Shown: in pieces, positions 55,316-64,000 of the stretch
Layout of the letters: every line of letters starts with the position of its first letter
Numbering within the stretch: the stretch's first letter is position 1
Assembly: GCA_012064385.1 (NCBI GenBank)
Contig: QRDG01000859.1
Location: 1-64,000 of the forward strand
Reading direction: 5' to 3'
DNA: 64,000 nucleotides
Source: Puccinellia tenuiflora
Lineage: Eukaryota; Streptophyta; Magnoliopsida; Poales; Poaceae
Program-made: the position numbers and the translations under genes
The notes under the pieces: model-generated
What the model saw: the letters and a program-made list of their open reading frames with translations, nothing else
Told to the model about the DNA's origin: nothing
Database searches by the model: none

Positions 55316-58300
55316 ATGGCATTTAAGAATCGTCCTTCACTGCGCCTTACTCTTTATGAAAATGCTTATACCACTACTTCTAAAGTGGTTGAAACTGCTG
55401 TGTCTAAGATGTCTGATGTGGGATTTAAAATTCCCACTGGTCATGTTGAAAGAGTTACGAAGAATGCATTTTCAGGAGATGGAACTAAAACTGCACGTGA
55501 ACATATTGAATTGATTGAAGAAATATGTGGCTTATTCAGGCTTCCTGGTATTTCTGAGGACTATGTGAAAAGGAAGTTATTATTTATGTCTTTATCTGGT
55601 AATGCTCGTATTTGGTTCAGGTCTTTGGATGAAGAAGCCACTACTGAATGGAGTGTATTGAGGAAGATTTTCTTTCTTAAATATTTTACTCCGAGAGAAG
55701 CTTATGAGAGCCGCTGCTATATATTTAATTTCTGGCCACATCTGGGAGAGAGTATTACTCAAGCTTGGGGGAGACTAAAGGCACTCCTTCGTGAGAATCC
55801 TTGTCATGATCTTACAAAGAAACTTATATTGATAAACTTTTATGTGAGGCTGCCTATGAAGCATAAGGAAATTCTGGACAATTCATCTGGTGGGAGTTTT
55901 ACAAATAATACTAAAGAAAAAGCATGGAATCTATTGGAAGCTATTTCTGAAAATACTGGACACTGGGAACTTGATAAAGGTAATAAACCTTATTTTGATT
56001 ATGGATATTCATGTGTGGAGACCTTCTCTACTTCTATCTTGTTTAAAAATATGAGTGATACATTTAATCTTGATTCTTATGTTATACTTGAAATAGCTAA
56101 ATCTTTTGCTGAGCATATCCGTATTCCTAAAAGTGGATTTGAAACTTATGTTGAACCTGTTAAACAATCTATTGTTATTCCTAAAGTTATTAAACAGATA
56201 GAGCCAATGTCATCTGTGAGAATTGAGGAGTATGTTGAGCCACCCCCATATCCAAACCAAGTTAAGAAAAACTTGCTTACTACTGCTACTAACAAGAGTA
56301 AAAGGAAATATCCTAACCCATATGAACAGGTGGAAGTCAATACTCAAATTTCTGTTATCAAACAATTAAATGAAGAAGATCTTGTTGATGTCTATCTATG
56401 TGAAGATGCTACTAAAATTATCAGAGGAAATTCGACCAAGGTGGGAAAACCTATAATATCATGCTCTATTGGGACTTCAAGTTATCATGGTCTATGTGAT
56501 ATTGGGTCAAGCATTAGTGTCATTCCATATTCTCTCTATCTTGAAATCAAGCCTGATATTGATCCTATTGTTATGGAAGGGACAGGTATGACAATTCAAC
56601 TTGCTAATAAAGAATATATCAGTCCTTTTGGAATTGTTAGAGATATTGAAGTTCTAGTTGGTAAAATTAAATATCCTGCTGATTTTATTGTGCTTGGTTG
56701 CCCTCAAGATTCTTTTTGTCCTATCATTTTTGGTAGACCTTTCTTGCGTACTGTTGGGGCTGAAATTAATTTGCTTAAAGAGAAAGTGTTTATTAAATGT
56801 GATAATGAAAGACTTGAGTTCAATTTTTCCAAATTTGCTGATAAACATGTTGTGAAAGAGCCAATTTCTGAAGATATAATTGAAACTCTTGCTTCTATAG
56901 CTGTAGCTTCAACAGATGTGGTAGAACGTTATATGCTTAATCAAGATGAACCATTTAATGATGAGGAAAAAGAGGCTCTGGAACAAATAGTATGGGAACA
57001 ACCACCACAATTACAGTTGCATATTCCACCTGATAATTTAGGAGTGTTACTACCACCTAAAGGGGATCCTAGTTTTGAATTGAAACCTTTGCCTGATAAT
57101 CTGAAATATGCATACTTAAATGATAAGAACATATATCTTGTTATTATTAGTGCTAACCTTTCAGCTGAAGAAGAAGAGAAACTACTTGACGTGCTAAAAG
57201 CTCATAGACCAGCTATGGGATACTCTCTTGATGATCTTAAAGGTATAAGCCCAGCTCTATGTATGCACAAAATTAATTTGGAAGAGGATGCAAAACCTGT
57301 TGTTTACTATCAACGTTGTCTCCATCCCAAAATGAAAGAAGTGGTAAGAAAGGAGGTAATAAGACTCATGGAAGCGGGTATCATTTATCCTATAGCTGAT
57401 AGTAAGTGGGTTAGTCATGTCCATTGTGTTCCTAAAAAGGGAGGAATGACTGTTGTTCCAAATGATGAGAATGAACTTGTGGCTCAACGTACTGTTGTTG
57501 GCTATAGGATGTGCATTGATTACAGGAAATTAAACAAAGCAACTAGAAAAGATCATTACCCATTGCCATTTATTGATCAAATGTTAGAAAGGTTATCGAA
57601 ACATTCTCACTTTTGTTATTTAGATGGTTATTCAGGTTTCTCACAAATTCCTGTTCATAAGGATGATCAAGAAAAGACCACTTTTACTTGCCCATTTGGT
57701 ACTTTTGCTTATAGAAGAATGCCATTCGGTTTATGTAATGCTCCTGCTACTTTCCAAAGATGCATGAATGCTATATTTGCTGATTACATTGAGAAGATAA
57801 TGGAAGTCTTTATGGATGATTTTTCTGTGTATGGTACTTCTTTCGATAATTGCTTGTTCAATCTTAACAAAGTTTTGCAGCGTTGTGAAGATCAACATCT
57901 AGTTCTCAATTGGGAGAAGTGTCACTTCATGGTTACCGAAGGAATTGTTCTAGGACACAAGATTTCTGGAGATGGAATAGAAGTTGATCCAGCCAAGGTA
58001 GAAGCTATTGAGAAGCTACCATACCCAAAGGATATAAAAGGTATAAGAAGTTTTCTTGGGCATGCAGGTTTTTACCGTAGGTTCATCAACGATTTCTCCA
58101 AAATATCAAAACCTCTAACCAATCTTTTGCAAAAGGATGTTCCTTTCTCTTTTAATGATGATTGCATTGAATCTTTTAATATTTTGAAGAATGCTTTAAT
58201 AACTGCCCCTATTATTCAACCTCCTGATTGGAAATTGCCCTTTGAAATTATGTGTGATGCTAGTGATTATGCTGTTGGGGCTGTTTTGGGTCAAAGGGTT

Positions 58301-60040
58301 GATAAGAAACTGAATGTTATTTATTATGCTAGTAGAACACTTGATGCTGCCCAAAGAAATTATGCTACAACTGAAAAAGAATTTTTAGCAGTATTATTTG
58401 CTTGTGACAAGTTTAGACCCTATATCACTGATTCGAAAGTCACAATTCATACTGATCGTTCTGCTATTAAATACTTGATGAACAAGAAAGATGCTAAGCC
58501 TAGATTGATAAGATGGGTACTTTTATTGTAAGAATTTGATCTACACATTGTTGATAGGAAAGGAGAAGATAACCAAGTAGCTGATCATCTCTCTAGAATG
58601 GAAAATATACCTGATGATCCTATTCCTATTAATGATAGCTTTGTTAATGAACAACTTGCAAATGTTAATGTATCTAGTGTTAAGGCCGCATCTCCTTGGT
58701 TTGCTAATTATGCAAACTTTATTGTTGGAAAAGTATTACCTCCACACTTTACTTATCAACAAAGAAAGAGATTCTTTTATGATCTTAGACATTATTTTTG
58801 GGATGATCCTTTCCTTTATAAGAAAAGTGTAGATGGTATTATTAGACGTTGTGTACCTGAGCATGAACAATAGGCTATAATAAGAGACTGTCATGATAGT
58901 CCATATGGAGGGCATCATGTAGGAGATCGCACAGCAGCAAAGGTATTACAATCTAGTTTCTATTGGCCTACTTTATTTAAAGACTGCCATGAATATGTTA
59001 AATCTTGTGATAAATGTCAAAGAGTAGGAAACATTGGTAGGAGAAATGAAATGCCTATGAATTATTCTTTACCACTTGAACCATTTGATGTGTGGGGTTT
59101 TGATTTTATGGGACCTTTCCCAACTTCAAAGACAAAGCATACTCACATTTTGGTTGCAGCTGACTATGTTACAAAGTGGGTGGAAGCAATTCCAACCAAA
59201 AGTGCAGATCATGCCACAGCAATGAAGATGCTTAAGGACATCATTTTCCCAAGGTTTGGTGTTCCTAGGTTTTTAATTACTGATGGTGGCTCTCATTTTA
59301 TACATGGTGTTTTTAGGAAAGCTATGGCAAAATATGATGTTAACCATAGAATTGCATCTCCTTATCATCCTCAAACAAGTGGATAGGTTGAATTAAGTAA
59401 TAGGGAAATTAAACTCATTCTTGAAAAGACAGTTAACAAGTCTAGGTCTGATTGGCCACTTAAAATTAATGATGCATTATGGGCTTATAGAACTGCATTT
59501 AAAAATCCTATGGGAATGTCCCCTTATAAGATGGTCTATGGGAAAGCTTGTCATTTACCTGTTGAGTTAGAACATAAAGCTAGATGGGCTATTAAACAAT
59601 TGAACTTTGACTTTAAGACTGCAGGAGAGAAAAGAATCCTTGATTTAAACCTACTAGATGAATAGAGGAATGAAGCCTATGAAAATGCTAAAATGTTTAA
59701 AGAGAAAGTTAAGATCTGGCATGACAAGAAGATTAAGAGAAAAGAATTCAAATTAGGAGATCAAGTTCTATTATACAACTCTCGTTTTAAGTTTTCTGTA
59801 GGGAAGCTAGCTTCGAAATGGCAGGGACCATTAGTCATACAGGAGGTGTACCGTTCAGGAGCTATCCGTCTCTACGGTGATATGAAAGGTAAACCTCATG
59901 TGGTCAATGGACAACGCCTTAAACATTATATTGCAGGAAAAAGCTTTGTTGGAACGTTGGAAACATTGAATTTACAAACACCGGAAGAAGTAATAAGAGG
60001 GGCCGAGCAGTTTCAGCAACTCCAAATCAATAAAAGGTAA
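55316..60040 (+). pseudogene. Gypsy gag-pol polyprotein with four in-frame stops
   Basis: One frame throughout. Gag (residues ~1-230) includes GNARIWFRSLDEEATTEWSV. The retropepsin motif is CDIGSSISVIP near 394. Reverse transcriptase shows CIDYRKLNKATRKDHYPLPF, MPFGLCNAPATFQ (~801) and the catalytic FMDDF (~832). RNase H shows CDASDYAVGAVLG (~979) and HTDRSAIKYL. Beyond the stops come an HHCC zinc finger (58,890-59,020) and the integrase core with D in DFMGPF, D in TDGGS and E in VELSNRE at D35E spacing. Stops are at 58,529 (TAA), 58,871, 59,384 and 59,663 (TAG), and the third sits inside the D35E interval. No frameshift was seen. Order RT-RNaseH-IN defines Gypsy; the primer site and gag type suggest Athila. 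The stops split RNase H/integrase from RT, so it is not autonomous now. Confidence 0.92.
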
Positions 60041-60362
60041 CTTTTGTATTGGAAAGTTTCTCGGAATTACATGAAATTTTAGGGAAGTCATTTTTTATGG
60101 AAATAAGAGTAAGGGGAAAGAAAACTTGACGAAAAGGAGTCCCGAGGGAGGAAAGAGAGGGCCCCACGCGGCCAAGTAGAGGGGCCGCGTGGGACCATCC
60201 CTTTCCCACCTTAGAGACCTTTTTCGCCTCGTTTTCGATCCCGACGATTCGTCTTGGTCTAAAAACCCTCAATATATACCCCCCTCCGACGATCTAATCT
60301 CGCACCGAGCGTTCTCGAGCGATCTTTGTTTCTTGCTTTTTCTGTCTGCCAGGGTTTTAGCT

Positions 60363-60931
60363 ATGTCTTCGGGGGACTCCTACCAATGTTCCTCCATGGA
60401 TGACGACGATGATGAACTTGAGGGGCTCAGCCCCACGTCCCCATGGAAGAGGAACAGGAAGAGGAAGGACTACTCCGACGATAATGACATAGAGAAGGAT
60501 GAAGAAGAAAACAAGGCGATCGTCGACTTCACGCCTTGGCAACAGCGCCTCCATCGCCTGTTGCTGTCGCCAACGTGAGGGTGAATCACTCTCTTGGCAT
60601 CAAGAGGAAGACGGCGCGCATCCAAACTGGAGGGAAGGTTTCTAGGCGCTCGCTTGCAAGCAAAAACGTAGCTTCTACTCTTATTGACAGGGAATCCCGG
60701 CGCACCACTCAAAGGAATTATCCCGGTGAGTGGGATCACAAGATCCCCAACAAGAAGGTATCAAGCCCCGAGTGGAAGCCTAGCAAAGAGACGGTTGAGA
60801 AGAACCTTATGGAGAAACTGGGGGAAGTTGCAAAGGAGTTTGAGAAAGCCTACAACTTCATGATGAGGATCGTTGGAGACCTTGAAGATCATTATTATGA
60901 AGGCAATAAGAAAGAAGAGAGGAAGTTCTAG
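60363..60931 (+). pseudogene. Post-pol ORF region of the Gypsy element
   Basis: ATG 60,363 starts an acidic 71-residue frame (MSSGDSYQCSSMDDDDDELE) that ends at 60,578. A second frame open to 60,931 overlaps it and ends with a helical, charged stretch (EKLGEVAKEFEKAYNFMM). They may be one ORF broken by a frameshift near 60,540-60,580. Athila elements often carry an extra ORF here, but nothing identifies this one. Confidence 0.45.
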
Positions 60932-61248
60932 CAAGATTTCAAGCTTGGGGGAGTTCCACCTAGTCTTTCTCTTTATTAGTCTCTTTTATCTATCTAGTTG
61001 AGGTGTGTTTTGCTTTTATCGTTTAGTTATCAATTTCGTTTGCTTTCAAAAGTAAGGGGTGATTGCTAGAGCTTCTACTTATGTTGCCCTCATGTGTATG
61101 AGTTTTAATTCATCAATCTTACATTGCAACTGAATATGATGATGATACAATGCCCGTATTTATTTATCAACCATAAGTCCATCGATGCATATAATGATCT
61201 ATGTCCTTATTTACTCGAGGACGAGTAAAGGTTTAAGCTTGGGGGAGT

Positions 61249-61633
61249 TGATACGTGCATTTTATATCATCATTTTTATATGTTATATTATCATATTGGA
61301 AAGTTATTTGCATTGTTATATCTTTGTTTTTGCATGTTTTAGATGATTTATGGGACTTTCATACAAAGTCCCTATTTTTGGCATTTAATATCTGGGAGGC
61401 AGAATACCCCCCTTTTCTTGTTTTTATTGTTTCAGGAGTTTCGTGAGCTCAAATAATTAAAGGAAAAATACCACGTCAGTTTTTCATCAAGAGAAGAGTG
61501 GAGGAAAGAAGATCGAAGGCAGGAGGGCCACGAGGGCCAAATGGGGTAGGCCCATGCGGCCCATGTACCTGGCCGCGTGGGACCCATGAACTGGCCCCTC
61601 GAGCACCTCCTCGCGTGGGGCTTTTTACTGACA
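61249..61633 (+). repeat. Truncated 3' LTR of the Gypsy element
   Basis: Matches the first 385 bases of the 5' LTR with eight differences, then stops at ACTGACA and continues with CACTA-3 subterminal sequence (TACCGGTTGG). Confidence 0.9.
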
Positions 61634-61857
61634 TTACCCCTTTTGTACCGGTTGGTATAAACAACCGGTACTAAAGGTCCTCAGCTGCGCGCGCGCAGGT
61701 TCGCCCATGTGGAGGGCCTTTAGCACCGGTTGTATATAGAACCGATACTAAAAGACCTTTTAGTACCGGTTGCACAACCGGTACTAAAGGCCCTACACAA
61801 CCGGTATTGTTGCCCTGTTTTCTACTAGTGTTTGTGTCGTTTTCCTAGTTCGTATTA

Positions 61858-63166
61858 CACTACCACAGAAAGGGCTATTAGTGGCGCACCAAATTGCAAT
61901 TCTGTGGCGCACCCCCAGGTTTGCTGGGTGCGCCACAGAATTCTCGCCACAAACAGAATTCTCATATTTCTATGGCGCACCTGGCCTGGTGCGACACAGA
62001 ATTCTGAAAAAATTCAAAAAATGCAAAAGAAATTATAAAAAGTTTCAAAAAATTCAGAAAAATCAAAATATGAAATAATATGAAAAATCCTAATTATTTG
62101 AATTATTTTCAGATTTTTTGCACATTTTGAACTGATACCTTCCCGCTAGGTCACCCATCCTCAAATTGCTCCAACCCTAGCACGCTTAACTTCTAAGGTC
62201 TACCCACTTCACCTACCCTTGTGCTACTCAAGTTCTTATTGATACATATATCATATGAATCCTCTTAAGTCTTGTATGTGTATATGTTATGTATGTGTTA
62301 TAAATGTGTGTTTTTAAATTTCAGATTTTTCAAAAACTTCTAAACTTTCAAAAGGAGATTCAAAAGTTTCAAAAGATCCAAAAAAAGTCAAAAAACTTAG
62401 TTTTTTTAAAAAAACTTTAAAAAATTCAAAAAATCCAAAAAATCCAAAAAAATTGAACAATCTTCTTTGTTATAACTTTTTTTTTGGACTTTTTGTATTT
62501 TTTTTATTTTTTTTTGAATTTTTTTATTTTGTAGAAAAATTTTTTTTCTGTTTGAAATAACTTTTTTTTCTTTTGGAATTTGAGAAATCTGTGAATTGCT
62601 GACCGGGTAAACCCGGGTGAAATCGAACTCGAATTTTTCTCTAGTTTTTTTTATATATTAAACGCATTTTTTCGATGTCGTATGCAAAAGTTATGGCCGT
62701 TTTACATTTTTTTCATGGTTTTTGCAAAAAAGGTCAAAATTCATATTTCAAAATTTCTATACCTACTAGACAGTCAAACCTAACTACATGTCAAAGGATT
62801 TTATTTATTGAAATTTTATCATTTTCTTTTACTTCCTGCAAAACTAAAAAGGCGATCCACTGGGGGGGGTGGGATTTGAAAAAAAAAATCTGTGTGGCGC
62901 ACCTGGCACGGTGCGCCACAGAATGTCCCCAGATGGACCTTCGCCCAATGATTGCACGTGGGACCCACAGAAATTCTGTGGCGCATGGTGTCTCATGCGC
63001 CACAAAAGTCTGGCTTTCTGTGGCGCATGGGTGGGCATGCGCCACAGAAAGTCGAAAATTTCTGTGGCGCACCAGCATCCATGCGCCACAGAAATATTTC
63101 GGTGGCGCACCAATTAACGGTGCGCCACAGAGTGCCAACCTCCCTATAGCCCTTTCTGTGGTAGTG
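61858..63166. mobile_element. CACTA element 4, short non-autonomous
   Basis: Termini are inverted repeats of CACTACCACAGAAAGGGCTA, target duplication TTA at 61,855-61,857 and 63,167-63,169, empty site in copy A. Both subterminal regions repeat GTGGCGCACC / GTGCGCCACAGAA. The 1.3 kb holds no transposase, a 5S-like segment and AT-rich A/T-run sequence. Confidence 0.92.
62136..62200 (-). repeat. 5S-rRNA-derived segment in CACTA-4
   Basis: The minus strand reads AGAAGTTAAGCGTGCTAGGG, then TTGAGGATGGGTGACCTAGC and GGGAAGG. Box A is perfect and box C nearly so. It is oriented opposite to the two other copies. Confidence 0.82.
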
Positions 63167-63690
63167 TTAGGCACGTCTCAGAAAAATAGAGCTGCCTCGC
63201 GTGTACATACTAGTTAAAAAAACAGAGCAAACCTACCGATGTACCCATCTCTCTTTTCCTTTCTCTTAGATTGAGTAGATCATTTTTGTACCACAGATAA
63301 ATATTAGTAGCTTTACACGGAAGGAGAAAACTAGTAGGTGGCCGAGTAACTGTGACGGGTCACTGTATGTCAGGTCCCTAATATTTTTTTAAATACCAGT
63401 GATGTCGCTAAACTTACCCCGCGACTAATAAGCCATTATCAGTGGCGTGACGGAATCCCAACAACCTGAACTGGCAGAAGTTATCCGACGTAAAACTGGA
63501 CGCATCCAAATGGACATATACGGTTTGATTAAACCAATCTCAAGAATGTTTCGATAATTTATGCAGACACTAGAGCTAAGAGCAATGTTGCAGCTAACTT
63601 GGGCAAGTACCCCATCTTCGCTAACGCTGACTTACAGAATCAGGAAGATATATAAGTGTTTACTGATGGACGGATGCGATTGTCTACCAC

Positions 63691-63743
63691 CGTGAGTTGT
63701 GTATTTATACTGATGCACAAGATCGATGGGTAGCTTCTCTAAG
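63691..63743 (-). promoter_or_regulatory. Orphan PR-1-type promoter block
   Basis: GTGTATTTATACTGATGCAC then CGATGGGTAGCTTCTCTAA is the reverse complement of the PR-1 promoter at 287-339, with TATAAAT in the right place. No PR-1 coding sequence lies on its downstream side (leftward). Copy A has the same block without the 18 bases that hold the TATA box. Confidence 0.65.
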
Positions 63744-63772
63744 CGGCTAAGGTTGGAGTTACCGAGTTATTA

Positions 63773-64000
63773 TCTACTAACTATATCAAAGACGAACCAT
63801 TTCTCGCTCCCTCAGCGCTCGGGCACTGTTGGGAGGAACAGTAGCTACAGTGTGGCGATCCGCGCCGTCGAACGGCAATCCGACGGCCCGGAAGACGCGT
63901 CCGTGACGCTTTTACAAAAAATCCCCTCCCAAAACCGAAAATAGAACCCGCGGTCCACACTCTAATGCAGCCAGGGACCTGTTCGCAATTCCAGTGAAAC
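63773..64000 (+). mobile_element. Helitron 2, 5' end (continues past the window)
   Basis: Copy A reads GAGTTATTATATATA where copy B changes to GAGTTATTA|TCTACTAACTATATC, giving an A|T insertion and a TC start. The following ~230 bases parallel the start of the Helitron at 964 (GGCGATCC, CCGACGGC, TTTTRCAAAAAA, AACCCGC..GTCC). Its 3' end is outside. Confidence 0.8.

Larger units (their letters stand above)
53672..61633 (+). mobile_element. Athila-like Gypsy retrotransposon, 3' LTR truncated
   Basis: 5' LTR 53,672-55,208, tRNA-Asp primer site, gag-pol frame, extra ORF region, purine tract AAGCTTGGGGGAGT, then only the first 385 bases of the 3' LTR. The LTR parts differ at 8 of ~385 positions (my count). 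It is nested in CACTA-3. The missing LTR end means no target duplication can be shown. Confidence 0.9.
47741..61830 (+). mobile_element. CACTA element 3 with nested retrotransposon
   Basis: Termini CACTAGTAGAAAAAGAGGC and ...CCTGTTTTCTACTAGTG. Target duplication TTT at 47,738-47,740 and 61,831-61,833. Subterminal hairpins use TTTAGTACCGGTTG rather than the TAGTCCCGG of elements 0 and 1. A TNP2 relic gives the plus orientation. The 14.1 kb includes a 3.1-kb tandem array and a Gypsy element (53,672-61,633). Confidence 0.9.
31840..63772. repeat. Segmental duplication, copy B, expanded by four CACTA insertions
   Basis: Removing 32,451-40,790, 41,177-46,526, 47,741-61,830 and 61,858-63,166 leaves about 2.6-2.8 kb collinear with copy A. 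Each junction shows a 3-bp target duplication against the empty site: TTA, ACC, TTT and TTA. The copy is cut at 63,773 by a Helitron. It also carries an 18-base segment with a TATA box near 63,692 that copy A lacks. Confidence 0.9.

Noticed and set aside
55005..55514. Hydrophobic 169-codon frame across the 5' LTR/gag junction
   Set aside because: It spans the LTR end and primer-binding site and is a shadow of the gag frame in its second half.

Overview
The window is plant nuclear DNA, almost certainly from a large grass genome of the wheat/barley tribe (Triticeae). The basis is a few low-copy plant genes (PR-1, an LRR receptor kinase, a BAHD acyltransferase) set in nested transposons: CACTA elements with TNP2-type transposase and TAGTCCCGGTT or TAGTACCGGTTG subterminal repeats, Athila-like Gypsy elements primed by TGGCGCCGTTGCCGGGGA, Helitrons and a Stowaway MITE. 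There is no prokaryotic gene organisation. The tribe assignment is inference from element types.

Layout. 0.3-0.9 kb: an intact PR-1 gene with its TATA box. 0.96-3.98 kb: a Helitron filled by a ~445-bp tandem array. 5.8-13.8 kb: a CACTA element interrupted by a non-autonomous Gypsy element. 13.8-18.1 kb: gene-free, with a solo CACTA end and a possible mini-Helitron. 18.1-21.3 kb: a PSKR/PSY1R-like LRR receptor kinase broken by many single-base frameshifts. 21.8-23.2 kb: an open BAHD acyltransferase that lacks the YFGNC-type loop. 24.8-27.5 kb: duplication copy A, carrying a PR-1 pseudogene (minus strand) with one nonsense codon. 28-31.8 kb: simple repeats, a palindrome-ended repeat and an LTR scrap. 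31.8-63.8 kb: duplication copy B, the same ~2.6 kb as copy A but blown up to ~32 kb by four CACTA insertions, each with a visible 3-bp target duplication. A second Helitron begins at 63,773 and leaves the window.

The four insertions in copy B are: (1) 32,451-40,790, TSD TTA, with decayed TNP2 transposase, a Ulp1-like cysteine protease, a proline-rich ORF and a small coiled-coil/membrane ORF; (2) 41,177-46,526, TSD ACC, splitting the second PR-1 pseudogene and carrying AUX/IAA gene fragments; (3) 47,741-61,830, TSD TTT, with a ~660-bp tandem array, a TNP2 relic and a nested Athila-like Gypsy element; (4) 61,858-63,166, TSD TTA, a short non-autonomous CACTA. Copy A is the empty site for all four and for the second Helitron, so all borders are set to the base.

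Functionally only PR-1 (430-927) and the BAHD gene (21,840-23,162) look intact. PR-1 would be a secreted defence protein, the BAHD enzyme a cytosolic acyl-CoA-dependent acyltransferase. The most unusual signals are 5S-rRNA-derived segments retaining the internal promoter region in three different CACTA elements, a perfect 38-nt inverted repeat inside CACTA-1, a captured AUX/IAA degron carrying a Pro-to-Ser change, an orphan PR-1 promoter block at the end of copy B, and a sharp boundary of G-to-A/C-to-T decay next to CACTA-1. All comparisons were made by eye; no database was searched.
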